DNA from: Mangifera indica
Lineage: Eukaryota; Streptophyta; Magnoliopsida; Sapindales; Anacardiaceae
NCBI RefSeq assembly: GCF_011075055.1
Contig: NC_058141.1
Span: 18,051,639-18,115,638 of the forward strand
Reading direction: 5' to 3'
DNA: 64,000 bases
Shown piece by piece: positions 12,031 through 25,400 of this stretch (position 1 is the first letter of the stretch; each line of letters begins with the position of its first letter). Under the pieces are notes generated by a model, which searched no databases, was not told where the DNA came from, and saw only the letters and a list, made by a program, of their open reading frames with translations. A program made the position numbers and the translations under genes.

Positions 12031-12817
12031 ATTAGCCTCACTGAAGAAAGATATGGAGTGTGGCATGGGTGTTTCGCTCCGTAGAAACTGTGGCTTTGGA
12101 GGGTAACATTCCGGTTCATGCCGATAAACATCTCAGCAATAGACGGTGGAATACTGCTCTGACTGACTCTGAAATCTAAGAAAAGCATTACATTAATGTC
12201 TGAAGTACCCTATTCTTTCTTCTGTGAATTAAATATTAAAATTAACCCACCCTCCATCTTCCCACATCTGACCTTCCACATCCCATCCTGCACCCACATC
12301 ATCCCTCCCCACTCAAACCGTTTACAGATTTGACCAGCTCCGCCTCCAGTTCACAGTTATGGATTCGACTTTGTCACCTTGGGTGTGGCCTGGGTTTCTG
12401 ATAGTTTAATAATTGTTTATTCATAGCAAATCTCTTTCAGTTATGGCTCTTTCAGTTAGCTGGGCGCTTCTACAAGAAGTTCATAAATTATAAAAATTCC
12501 CAAACCTGTTTGAAATAAGAATTTTACATAGTTGCCTTTGTCATGAATCATGATGATCACCCCATAAAAAGAGTTATGACATTGGCTACTTTAATGATGA
12601 AAATGAATGCATTGATCATGATTACAGTAAAGCGGCTCCTCTCATTAACATAACTAATCAACACTCATCTTTATCTTCTTTTGCTAACATGAGCCCTGTG
12701 CAATTACACTGAAACCATACCTGTTCTAATTCTCATCATGATTAAAATAAAAATGATGGCAAAAAGCTTTAACACAATCAAGACAAAGTGAAAAGCTACG
12801 CACGTTTTATGCATCCA
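12031..12817. other. Intergenic stretch with no recognised gene
   Basis: Open frames near 12000-12190 (minus) match nothing I recognise. A C-rich patch occupies about 12248-12320. Kinase exons expected downstream of the WAK-like ectodomain were looked for here and were not seen. Confidence 0.4.
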
Positions 12818-13500
12818 ATTCCAGTGGCAAATCCATCTCCTTCAAAACCATCCTGACAGGAGCACCTGACACCTGCTTCAACCGCTGCGGCATTAAATAT
12901 AATTGCATTGCTAGCACATACTCCGTTTTTGTTTCTAGGAATAGCCCACTCTAGTTAAACGCCAAGCTTCCCACTATTAGTTCCACTTGAAACAACCTAA
13001 GACGAAAATCCCCTGCACCCAAACTCGGAGAAAACAGGAAAGCTATCCACAACTTGCCATACACTCTGATCAGATAGGGGATAACTACATGCAAGTGAGC
13101 ATCTACTGTTTCCATCACAACCTGGCAAGTTATTTGTTTCACAATCCGCTTTACACAAAGAAGAATCTTCATAATCGTATAAACCAATAACAATGTCAGC
13201 AGAGACACCAGAGTATTCATTTCTTCCAAAATCAGAAGAATTTAAATCTTTGAGTGTGAATGTTGAGGTAAAGGGTCCAGAAGTGATGTCAGGAAGGCCA
13301 ACGAGCACTCCATCAATGAAGAATTTAAGAACTCGATATCTTTGAGTGTGAATGCTGAGGTAAAGGGTAGTTGCATTCAAGCAAGATAATTTAAAAGCAG
13401 TGGAAACTGAAGAAGAATTATTCAAGTGAAAAGGAAAAGAGATATTGAAGTCACCACAGTTTTCGTTGAATTGTATCTGTTGACATTGTCGTCAAGATTC
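12818..13500 (-). pseudogene. WAK-like receptor ectodomain pseudogene (WAKL14-type), no kinase
   Basis: On the minus strand, one frame gives a GUB_WAK-type cysteine-rich ectodomain (NENCGDFNISFPFHL; CNSRC-like spacing) followed by an EGF-like end (RCSCQDGFEGDGFATGIGC). In that frame TAG at 12999-12997 and TAA at 12957-12955 interrupt conserved sequence, each one base from a sense codon (TGG and AAA). Upstream of the first cysteines the same frame meets a TGA, so the start and signal peptide are lost too. Membrane and kinase exons should follow below 12818, but only a possible donor (gtgcgt) is seen and no kinase follows. It resembles the first exon of WAKL14-type receptors. The antisense open frames here are shadows. 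Confidence 0.75.
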
Positions 13501-14087
13501 TTAAAATGCATAAGAGAAAGTTGATTGGTGAAGAAGTGACAAGAGAATAAAGGAAGTTAAACACAGAGATATTGCTTGACAACCATTGGAGAATTATAGA
13601 TTATTGATCTTCATATCACGCTCTTTTAATTTGTCGGTCCAATTGGAGTAATTCATCAAAGTGTTGGTGGGAACTAGTGATTTGGCCTTTATCTTATCAT
13701 CAACTTATCGTCGCATTTGTTGCATCTACTTAAAACTAATTAATGTATAAATTAAATCGGATAAAATAATTAATGACATGTGTCTCCTATATCTATGTAT
13801 ATTAAAAAAAAAAAAATGGAAAAAAAAAACAGAAGTCAGCTGAGTGAGTCTGGGTCTTCAAAATCCAAATCTCTTCCCAAGAGTGATTCTTCACTGCCCT
13901 GCTAGCAGCGGCGTCGTCTCCACATACAGTCTTTTGCACCCACACGCAAAAAGGAAAAAAAAAAAAATTTAAAGGAAAAACAAAACACACACAATATCAT
14001 CTTCCTCATCATCGTGAATTCTCTTATCGAAACAACAAAAAGGATGATGTTTCACTACTGAAACAAAACAATATACAAGGAATTTTG
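13501..14087 (+). promoter_or_regulatory. Upstream region of the ATG1 gene
   Basis: This 590-bp gap separates the minus-strand WAK-like relic from ATG1. It is AT-rich, with poly(A) runs at 13803-13830 and 13952-13970 and a CA-rich leader at 13980-14087 that is probably ATG1 5' UTR. No clear TATA box was picked out. Confidence 0.4.
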
Positions 14088-14344
14088 ATGGATCCAGGAG
14101 AGCTTCGATTAATTGGAGAGTATATAGTGGGACCGAAAATCGGGTCGGGTTCTTCCGCGGTAGTTTGGAAAGCCAGACATCGTCAGTCGGGTATTGAAGT
14201 AGCTCTGAAAGGGATTGATAAAAAAAAGTTGCTTAGCCCAAAAGTCAGTGAAAATTTACGCAAAGAAATTTCTGTTCTCAGCACCATCAATCACCCCAAC
14301 ATTATTCGTTTCCATGAAGCTTTTGAGGTCCTCTGTTATCAGTT

Positions 14345-14375
<31 letters not shown>

Positions 14376-17300
14376 TATCATGTTGGTTGCTTATGTCATA
14401 ACGTTTTTGGCAGACTGAAGAGATAATTTATTTGGTTTTGGAATATTGTGATGGAGGTGATCTTGCGGCATATATTGATAGCCATGGCAAAGTATCAGAG
14501 ACTGTTGCCAGGCATTTTATGAGACAATTGGGTATATTCATATATGTATTTTACATTCTTTGCTGTTAAATTTCCTAACTTCTCCTTGTATTTTTGAGTC
14601 CAGGCAATGTTCAATTACCGTTAACGTTAATTTGGGTAACTGGGTGTCTGTAAATATGCTGTAACTTTGTATTGCTGTTTAAATTCAACTAAATTACTCT
14701 TACTGATTATGTCGGTAGCTATGTTTATAAAGTGTGTACTTTCAATATGTTAGGGTAAATCCAAGTTCCCATGATTTCTGTTTAATATTCTTTATCTGTT
14801 TTTCATGTGGAAACATAATACTTGTATCTGTTTAAGTTGTGCATTGCATTTATCTTGTGCAGCTTCAGGATTGCAAGTGCTTCATGAAAAGCATCTCATT
14901 CATAGGGATTTGAAGCCGCAGGTATTATGTCTTATGCTCAAAGTTTAATTCTGATGTTACCAGTTAGATTTTTCCTGGCTTACTTTATGGTCAAATGTGG
15001 TCGATTTATGGTTCAAGGAATTGCCTATGAATGATACAAGCATTGTTGGAATTCATAGGGTTCGTTTATATATATCATGTGTGCATTTAATCTTATATGA
15101 GTTTTATGTCATGGTCAAATAGAATCACTTTCACAAAACTTTGGTTGAAATACTAAATTGGACATTTATTAGTTTATGTCTTCGTAATTTTTTTGCTAAA
15201 TCCTGACAGAACTTACTCTTGTCAACTAATGAAGCTTCTCCAGTATTGAAGATTGGGGATTTTGGTTTTGCAAGGTGATTCTTTTCTTTTCTTTATATAC
15301 CTCAGCATGTCTAATAATTCTATTTCTATGTATATTGCTCCCTTTTTCCCTAACCTCTATGGTATTTGCTTATACTTGTTGCTTTCTAATGCTTTTTAAG
15401 GGTTCTTGCAATATTCTCCATCTATTTTAATGGATCCAGACCTTCAAATTATCACTGTAAAGGTAAAAAGGGCCTTATTGTATAGTTTGGCAACCTACCA
15501 GGATTTATGAAATTTATCTGGGGTACTATATTCTGTTATTCTGTTAAATGACTTAATATTTTATTATCGGGATTCAATTGAGTCACACTGGCTTTTTGAG
15601 TCTTCAGGTGTATGCAACCAGAAAGCAAATTTGAATTATTCCTAATATTGTGGTTATATAGTAGGATCTTAATCAATTTTTTATTGTCAGATATATTTGA
15701 CATAGTGACCTCTTGGGTATCTCATGAGGAAAAAGTTCTTTCACCATATCCTGTAAATGTGTCAAGTGCACTGATTGTTATATTGAAAGATTTCTTTGGT
15801 TGGTTTGAAATACAACACTGATATGTCAATTTTCTAAAATTAGTTTTTGCACTTGATTATGTTCCATATTTATTTGTAAGCTAGGTCATTGACACCCCAA
15901 GATCTGGCTGACACACTATGTGGTTCACCATTGTACATGGCTCCTGAGATTATTCAGAATCAAATGTATGATGCAAAGGTATGGAAATACATACCTTATC
16001 CTTTCTTATATAAACTTTAGTACTCTTTTTTTATAAATTTTTTTATGATTTTCTAAATCTAATGTTCATGTATGCAGGCCGACTTATGGAGTGTCGGGGC
16101 AATCTTGTTCCAACTGGTGACTGGAAAGCCACCATTTGGTGGCAGTACTCAGTTTCAGGTTTTTGGAAGATACCATGTTATTTTTCTTACAAGAAATTTC
16201 TGATTTTTCTTTCATTAGCAAAGTTAAAATCACACGAAGATGGCTAAAAATCTGAAATTCATTTATTTTTCACAGCAACTTTGTGGTTTTTCTGATTCCC
16301 TTCTGCATTCAGCTTTTTCAGAATATTTTGGCATCCACTGATCTGCAGTTTCCACCAGATGCTTTGAGAGAACTACATCCAGATTGTGTGGATCTCTGCA
16401 GATGCCTTTTACGCCGAAACCCCGGTACTTGTTGTTACTATGCAGACTTTTTTTTTGGTGTATTTGTGGCTGTAATATGCAAATTCATGATTGTAGCTAA
16501 CCATTTTTGTAATCTGCATTGTGCATGAACTATTCATTAGAAAAGCTTGCATGCTTTATTTTCCTAGAAAACTTCATGTAAATCTAAACTTTTTTGACAG
16601 TTGAGCGAATAACATTCGAGGAGTTTTTCAATCACAAGTTCATAGGAGAGCTGAGGTAAGCTTATGAAGCCTGCATTTTGTTTTGGTATATGTTGGGTTT
16701 TAGGTATTGTTTGTTCATTCTGTTCCTTTCTATTTTGTCCCTTTAGCAGGTAGGCCATTCAACCTAATTAGAATATTTATTGTATAATGATCTGTAGGCA
16801 AACAGAGGATGTTGAATTGAGCTCTCCAGTTCAACTAACAAAACCAGTGTTTGAGCAGTGTAATCCTTCTGCTTCCAAAGAGAGGCCTCCATTACTATCT
16901 GGCTGTTCTGCAGACTCCTCAAGCCGAAATCCAGAATCAGCTATTTCTTCTTTGCATGAAAAAGTGGTACTGAAAGTTAAAGATCATGGAAGCACATCGG
17001 GCACTACAGGTGTTCATGACTTAATGTCGAATATTATATTTGATAGGAAATCTATTGATGAACAATGTTTGTCAGATCCTCTTAAAGGTTTCTTTCATGT
17101 TTTAGGATGTTCATATTGAGGCTTAAATTAAGTTTTAAGTTTAATTTTTCATCTTTCTATTTGGTTGCAGATTTAATAGAGTCCATTGAGAAAGATTATG
17201 TTCTTGTCAATCCTGATTTTGCTTCAGTTGATGCATTTTCTTTCTACCTTACTACATCTGTGCAAGATAATTCCACTACCAGAGTTTCTATCTGCCCTTC

Positions 17301-18714
17301 AAAGAAAAATGACCGTTCAGCAGATGCTATGGACACAAAGGATTTGGCGGCTGGATGTGCTGGTTCTGCAGGAAATTCAGAGTTCAATGTTTCAGTTCCA
17401 TTGGAAAAATCATGCAGATCAAGTATGTTAAAAGAATTGCAAGGACTGACCATATTGCATCCTTCCATTAACCTCCAGTTGTTGCATCAGTATGTGCATG
17501 CTCTTTCGGAACTGGCACAAGAAAAGGTGAAGACCTTTTTTCTTTCTCAGATGTTTTCTATACTTCATTCTAGTTGCTTATCATGAAATGGTATTCCAGA
17601 CGTTTAAGTTATAGCTGAACAGTTAAATTGTCTGATGCTTTTGATGTTTAGTTTTTCATAGCATTTCTACTGATTTTCTGGCTAAGAATAGACTAATTGG
17701 GTAAAAGAAAAAGATTTTTCTTAATCTTATTTGAAAAATTGTTGGGGTTGTAATTTACCATATATTAATTACTAGCTGAAGACTGAAGAATAGACTGTAG
17801 TTTATGAATGTCCCTGAACATACTTTTTAGTTTTCATGTGTCAAAAATTTCTTTTATGCAAGCTGGAGCATGTATGCACTACCACACTTATTTTGCATAA
17901 TGAGTTTATCAGAGTTGTGCTTGCTGTTGTTTTCAGTACGCTGCAGGACTCTTTCTAGAATCATTTTCCATTGAGCTGGTTGTTTTGGCTATATGGAAAA
18001 AGGCTGTTGAAATCTGTGGCTCCTGGCTGACCTCTACAGAGAGTGAATTACCGGGCACCAGTCAAGCTAATGAATTGAAAGCTGTTCAAGGTGGCAAAAT
18101 CTTGGTTCCGAACTCAGAAGACAAAATAGATTTTAGCAGCCCTATTTCTGTTAGCAAGTGGGCAGAGCAAGGGTTTATTGTTGCAGTTGATCGTTCAGAG
18201 AAGTTATCATCTCATATTCGAGATATGGATGGTTAGGCTATTTATCAATGCTTTTGCAATATTAAGTTTGCATTTTACTCAAAAACATCTGTCAAATATT
18301 ATTGCAGCTGCTGTTGAGATGCCTGATGCTATGGAAATCATATACCAAAAAGCACTCTCCGTCGGGACCAGTGGAGCTGTAAGTTAACTTCTTTCTCTTA
18401 GCTGTTTATTCTCATGAATCCTTGTAATCATTATTAAAGAAAAATTGTGGCTTGCCTAAATGGGTTTTGCTTCATTTTAGTTTGCGGAGTCTATGGTGAA
18501 CAAGGTTCGTGCTGCAGCATTGTACTCTAAAGCAATGCTTCTGCTTTCATTCATTGTCGGAGAAGCATCGTCTCTGCAACTATATCCTCCATTTATTCTT
18601 GATGATGTTAATAAGACGCGAATCCAAAACTACATTAACAATTTGCGGTCACGACAATCTAACTTAATGATATCAAGGCCCACTCTTAAACAAACCGAGT
18701 TTGTAGCCAAGTAA
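14088..18714 (+). CDS. ATG1: ATG1 autophagy-initiating Ser/Thr kinase, 689 aa, 13 exons
   Basis: Kinase of the ATG1-ATG13 complex that starts autophagosome formation in the cytoplasm. Exons: 14088-14327, 14414-14531, 14863-14921, 15210-15274, 15885-15978, 16078-16158, 16313-16424, 16601-16655, 16798-17087, 17171-17526, 17937-18231, 18308-18378, 18481-18714; phases close to 690 codons. The N-terminal 270 residues are a full kinase domain: glycine loop GSGSSAVVW, lysine in [46 protein letters not shown] low-complexity serine-rich linker follows, then a helical C-terminal region of the kind that binds ATG13 ([34 protein letters not shown]). The presence of this C-terminal region excludes the short ATG1t form. 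ATG1a, b and c cannot be told apart. Intron 1 holds a (TTTA)n tract. The start is the first ATG in frame. Confidence 0.94.
14341..14378. repeat. (TTTA)n microsatellite in ATG1 intron 1
   Basis: About nine uninterrupted TTTA units just downstream of the exon 1 donor. This intron is only 86 bases, so the repeat fills much of it and contributes its T-rich tract. Confidence 0.9.
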
Positions 18715-19478
18715 ACACATTGGCTGTCCGGCTGTGTTCACAACACTAGCCCCTCTTACATTCTACTTAACAACATATGTCAGGCAAATCATGGTCATCA
18801 CGAGGAGTGGTGAATAAATTAATAGCTGTTGATGAAGAAATGACGAGGAAATAATTCTTGGACTTGCTGTAATGTATATAGAGAGAATGATGGTCACAGA
18901 CTGCCGGCGGCTAATCTTTTTGCGGGTAGAATGTGAATATGTATTATATACAAATACATGTATAGATATATAGATATATAGAAATGATCCCTTGTAAAAT
19001 CTTTCATCCCCCCTCTTTTTCAGCAAGTTTATGAAAGTCTGTGATTTTTTGTCCCCTAGTGTTCAGCCAGCGAATGTCCACTGGGCACTGGTTGACGGCA
19101 GTGCTTAGCATTACTTGAAGCTTAAGTTTCTCCCGTACAATATATATATATAAAAAAGAAATTAAAAGAAAAGGGGGAAAAGACATATACCAGTAAATAT
19201 AGAAGACAGCTTTTGAGAACAAGACCTATTCAATAACACTTGACGAGTCTTGTCTTAAGTCTGTATTTAAAAGAAGATTTAAGCACAGTTACATGAGTTC
19301 AAGAAAGTAAATTAGCCAATGTAGCAAAGGAAATATAGTACACGCGCATACACGAAAAACTCTCGTATTCTTGACCTGATATTAAACACCAAAGGAAATT
19401 AGAGGGGAAAATTAGAAATACATGCAAAGTAACAAAAGTTTGCTTTGCTTAATTGCATGCTACATCAAGCCTCTAAGT
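18715..19478. other. Convergent 3' region between ATG1 and LHY
   Basis: 764 bases between the stops of two converging genes. It holds both 3' UTRs. Short tracts (tagatata, tatatata) are visible, but no coding frame and no clear single poly(A) signal were assigned. Confidence 0.5.
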
Positions 19479-22400
19479 TCAGGCCTCTCCTTCCAAGCGT
19501 ATCCTCTTTGGCCCTTTCTCTTCCGCTTGGTTGCTTGAATTAACTAGTCTGTTTTCCTTGGCATCCACTGAACATCTTTTGTATGGTTTAAAACCGGTAC
19601 GGTGAGTCCTGAGCTTTCCGTGTCCAATCCCGATTGTCAGCAGCCCCTCCTCCCCATTCTTCTCCCCTCTACACATTGCAATATTCTCCACCTCTTGTTC
19701 CCCACAACATGAACCCCTTGTCTTGGTGTTTAGATCTAAAGTTGATGTTTCTCCATCTTCTTTGCCATTTTGCTTATCTACTTCTGTGCTATACTTCAGC
19801 AGGATGTCCTTCATATCATGTGGAGGTGAAAAGCTTTGTGGCAATACCTCCCTGGAGAAGAGTGCTTGAAATGCCAGCCTCCCCTGAAATTCATGTGTAA
19901 ACATGACAATGGTGGAATGATAATCGCTATTACATCATAAGTCTATTCACAAACAAGAATTTTGAGTTTACCTCTTCAGACACTTCCTTCCATGAATCAC
20001 TAACGTTGCTGCTGCTTCTAGTGCGACGAGTACTACAATCAGTGGCCAGATGGTTTGGATCAGCTTCTTTTGATTCTTCTTTACCTTTCTCATGCTTTTC
20101 AAGTGCATCTGTCTCAACTTCACTGCTAGAAGGTGTGTTCGAACCACACGAGGAGCGGTCCACCTGTTTTCTGTTCTTTGTTTTGTCTGAATCGTTAAGC
20201 ACATTTTCTTCAGCAGCCTTCTCATGTTCAGCAGCTTTTGATCCAGCGTTAAGCTTTGCACTTGCACTCCCTTCACAGTCTGATGTTGATATGACAGGTG
20301 ATTTAGAGGCTGAAAATTGAGCTTGCAAAGCCTCAGAATATTCTGGGTCCAATTGATGATTATCCAAGGGAGGATTCAGATTAGTATTCTCTTTTCTCTC
20401 CGTTTTGGCTGCTGGAACTTGACCAGAGTCCACTGTCGGAACTGCTGTTGTAGATGGGGGGCAGGTAAAAGCAGCATGAAAAGGAGCACACAAGGGAAGC
20501 AGTCCATGGGCTGCCCACCATGCAGTGGCAGCTGCAACAGTGGCGGTAGCAATAGCTGCCATACTTGGAGCAGGGTTCGTTTGTCTAGATGGAAAGCCTC
20601 CCTGTGGACATGCAGGAGAGTCTGCAGAATTTCCTACACTTGCATAGGGCCAAAACGTTGCTGCAAAGCTTGCTGCAGCATGGGCTGCTGGGTTTTGTAA
20701 CAGAGTAGATACAACAAGACTTGAAAAGGTGGAGGAGATGTGGAGAAATGATCTATAGTCATCTTGATTTTGACAAATTGATGTAAAGGGAGGATGAAAA
20801 GTTGGAAAAGATGGAAGAGTTGATGATGCCACATTAGTCTGATGTTCAGCAGTCGCAGATGCAGCTGAATTTGTGAATAAATTAGGATTTCCATGCATTT
20901 CTCCCGGGGGGTGAAATATGGACTCTTGCATTTGCATATGTGAAAGAGACTGAACACCTGTTCTGAGGTTCTCATCTAGAATGTGCACAGAAACATGCCC
21001 AGGGTAGTTATGTGTAGCTTGCATCTCATCTGTCTGCAATGCATCTTTAAAATCTGTTTTCTCGCCTTGAACTGACATGTAATGTGCTTGGCTATAGTTT
21101 TCCAAGGTCAATGCTTTACTTGAGTCATTATCCTGAAATGCCTGTTTGGCATCAGGTTTATCAATCTTTTTGTTTCCCTTGAGTTTAACCGTGACATCAG
21201 ATTCATATGTTTCATCCTGATTTGCTACCTCTTTCAGCACAGGAACAAATTCCCTAAAAGTGCATGAGTTTCTGAGCTCTGGTGGTGTTGCTATAGAGTT
21301 TCTGTTTGCTGAAGAAACAGAGGAAAAGTAAGCTTCTTGTTGTAGGGTAAAAACTTCTGAGCAATTGTCTTCCTGATTTTCTTTTGTATTTGTTGGAGTC
21401 TGATCTCCTTCAAGTTTCTGACAAGGCAACATCTAACTTCATTTCCCAAAAAAGCAATAAAATGGGTGACAAGAACAATAGTGTTAGTGGAAAGAAAAAC
21501 AAGAAAACCCACCTCAGAAAGTGGGTCTTTCTCCAAGTCCAGTAATTGATTACAACGCATAGAAGAAACTGGAGTTGGAATTTTTGCATCCCCTGTCCCA
21601 ATTTGCAATGTCGGAGCAGTTGTGTAGGTCTTCCTGGGATAAGGATTTAGTGGTTTTCTTTTGGGGCGCGGAGGAGGAATGTCAATGTCAATAGCTTGAC
21701 CTATGGGAACTCCTTTGGAATGAGCCTCCTTCTCCAGCTGCAAGCACAATATTTTCAGTACTTACTAATTAGAGATGAAATTTCATCAAATACTGATCCA
21801 TGACAAAGAGCAGCAGACCAACCATCCAACATAAACTGAATGGCTTAACCGAACAATTATTCTAATCAATGGCCCCAAGAAGCAAAATTATTCAGAGCAT
21901 AAACTGCATCTGCAATGGTATTCATGTTTCTAAGCACAAACCAAAATTTTTAAAAAACTAAATTAACTCTATAGCTGAAGTTTATGGTCTTAATGAACAT
22001 TCTCAGCCATAAATGCCAAACACTAGAAGCAGAAGACAATGCATGTAAAACCTAGCTATCATTGGCATAATATGATTATAAGTTAACAGTTAGTAGAGAA
22101 GACTATCCTATCCGATCTTGCACAATAAAAGCTGTTGATAATTTTTCTTTTTCAAAGTCTCTATCTAACTAGCAGCATTGAGATGATCCCTACATTTAAT
22201 GGTAACCCTTAGGGGGCGTTTGGTTTGGGTAATATTTGATTACTAAAATAGAAAGATTACCTTGAAGATAGATTACTTAGAATATTACTGGGTATAAATG
22301 ATTACTAGATTTGATGAAATTTGATAGGTATAAATAATTATTGTGTTTGGTTAAAGGTAATAAAAGATTACTAGTAAAATATTTTACTTAAATGCCCTTG

Positions 22401-25400
22401 AATATAATTATTTTTAAATATTTTTTATATTATTTGTCATATTAATTAAAAATAAATTTATTTTTATCTCAAAAAATTAATAAATAATAATTTTTCTATA
22501 ATAAACTCAAGATTATCCCAGTAATCTTTAAATGCCTAAGGTGAAGGTGGTAATCAGATTACCACCTATATTACCTGCCACGTCAGCATTAGTAATAGAA
22601 GATTACTGTAATCTTTTATTACTGACAAACCAAACAAGGGAATAAAAGATAGATTACCGAGATAATCTTAAAAACCTTTAACCAAACGAACCCTTAAAGA
22701 TTAAGACAGATCACACCATGTAACCAATCTAGTGAGGGTTTGGGCTGTCTCAATGGTCTGTTTTGCATGAATTATCAGTTTTTCTGGAACAGTGAATTTA
22801 CTACTATAGGCTTTCCTAGCATGAATGAGATCTCCATCAGATTTTGTTTGGGTATCCTCCTTATACTAGTTCATCAAAGACTCCTAACTAAGTGTAGAAT
22901 CCTGAAATTGCAATTCTTCATCAAAATATTCTATTAAACCACACAAAGTCTAAACAAGATCTCTGATGAATCATTTTCTCTCACTCCTTTATAATTCTGC
23001 TAGCATATGATCATTGTTTATTTGTAAACCACTTGTCAAACATGGTTGCATCATTATTTTTTCATGAAAACTAAATATAAATAACTTAGTGAATTTAAAT
23101 AAAAAGTTGCATATTCCATCGTGAATATAAACCAAAAAAGGGGGCTGGTTTGGACTAGCAATCTTGCTAGCCCAAACCAGCCCCCTTTTCTACTAATATT
23201 CAAAATCTTAATCCTTGATTGTGAGGGAAAAGGCAAAACGGGTGCTAGCCATAAAATGTCTAGTATTCCATGAAAAAGGTAAAAGATGAGGTTTCCCTTG
23301 AACAAGTCTCTGTACTAATATTCAAACCAAACAAAAGTTGACTGCTCTCCCATTACTAAAGAGAGTATAAACCAATTAACTTGGATGTTTTAGCAACATA
23401 GTGTCTATGCATCATGGCCTAAATCAAGACCACACATATCATTAAAACATGGTAGGATATATTCTAATTCATAACATCTATGCTGTTCATGTATCAAACA
23501 ATATAAAGGTATACTGTTTTAATAAAATTCTAAATTATTTTTGAGCAATACTATGTGTACCCACTTTGGGTACATAAATATATACACACTGATATGTGTC
23601 ATCATATGATTGGTTATTGTTTTATTCTTAATTCAAAATCATCCAATCACATGATGACACATATAAATGTGTATATATTTGTGTACCCAAAGTGGGTACA
23701 CATAGTTTTATTGATTATTTTTTTCTCTTTATTTTCCAAAATAACTAATTCTTACTAGAATATCATAAAAAGCAGAGCTTAAAATGGCATTCAAGGAAGC
23801 TACAGGATGACAGCACAATGAGAGCATCTAAGAGCAAACACGAGAATTCAAATAAAGAACTGAATGACAGCCAATCTTGCTTCATTACAACGTGTGACCG
23901 AGCCTTAGACAGGAAGGATTATGTTCTATTGAGGACAAATTCAGGGAGAAGGTTTTAGCATTATCTTTGATTTCCTGTAAGTTATTCTTGATCCCAACCT
24001 CATACAAGATGGTACCCCACATGAGACCATCTCTATGAGACAAGTTAGATCTTGAGTTGTACTTACTAAGAGATGTGAATAAAACATGGTAGATGAGCTA
24101 TACTTCCAAGTCAGAATGAAGAAGTGTCATCAAATGTTGTGGAATCCCACATTCCCTACTAAGAAGGCCCTCAACCTCAATGTACTCTAATCATAATTTC
24201 AAGTAATAGTATTCTTTTAGGGTTTTGATGCTAGCTTCAACATATCTAAAATGAAAATTAGATCGTTTGTCAATGGGGTTAAAAATGTCTTCAAATTTAC
24301 CATTTTATGAGCCAAGCAAAGAGGATGAGTCAAAATTGAAGTGTGATGAAAAAGCTTTAAAGAAATCTTAATTTCCTTGACTAGCAGAGTTTCCTTAGGC
24401 TGTCTGTTAAACAATGGGGCTAGAGTTTGGTGATTGAAAGGGAGAGCACTTGAATGCTATGTCATTCGCTTAGATGATCTAGGAAAACTGTTAGACAATG
24501 AAATTCCAAACATTATCATCTTTTTATTCTTTATCCTAAGTTTCCAGTAAAGGAAACAAAAAGGCATAGCGGCTTGTCCCTGTCTACTGCAATATTCTTT
24601 AGTTCATCTTTCCTGGGACACTTAAATTGTACTTACATGATGTATCAAACAGGAATATTCATCATGATAAAGGATTAAATTAATAGGAACCTTGGCAATC
24701 TGAATCAATTCAGTCCAACTTCCTGGAAAGGGGAGTTTTCTAATTATGCACAAAATGCAGCAAATCTGATAAAATCAATGCAGCACAGACAAGATCAAAT
24801 AATTAGTTTGTAAAATCATTATGCATAATATGAAATATAGGTGCAATATGCGTAATAGGATCGTGCTTGAACAGCATACAATTACAGCCACATACAACTA
24901 TCTGCAAGAGTTTGTCTACAGAACAATGATGAGACAGCAAAATTATTTACTGATTCATGGACTATATGCTGTATGGTATGAAAAGTATATAATCAAAGGG
25001 AAATTTAAAAAATCTAGAGTGCAAATTAAATTGATTAATAATATCATGAAGCAGTTAAATCTACAACCAAAGCAATTAGAAGCAGATATGTACATTTGAT
25101 GAAACAGAAAGGCAATAAGGTACCAATTGACCTTAGAAAAGAACTTTTGGGCATGACTTCTGATCTGCACAGCAGTCTTTGTTCCTATATGTTCTGTACA
25201 CCACCATGTAAAACACAGAAACAAGAGAAGAAACAGATCTCCAATTAAGTGAAAAATACAAAATAATAAAATTTGTCATTCCTACTAGATACATCCAGTA
25301 GATTCAGATCTACAATTCAAGAAACACATCTAAATATAATCTATCTAACTTGCAACTCACACCAACAATATACCTTTGAAAATAAAAATGAATTATTTAA

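Noticed and set aside
12987..13190. Plus-strand open frame
   Set aside because: Shadow of the minus-strand WAK-like ectodomain relic.
20006..20700. Plus-strand open frames of 104 and 127 codons
   Set aside because: They lie antisense to the large LHY exon, which has the real coding pattern; no motif of their own.
24217..24414. 65-codon frame in the LHY intron, considered as transposon protein
   Set aside because: No transposase, integrase or reverse-transcriptase motif.
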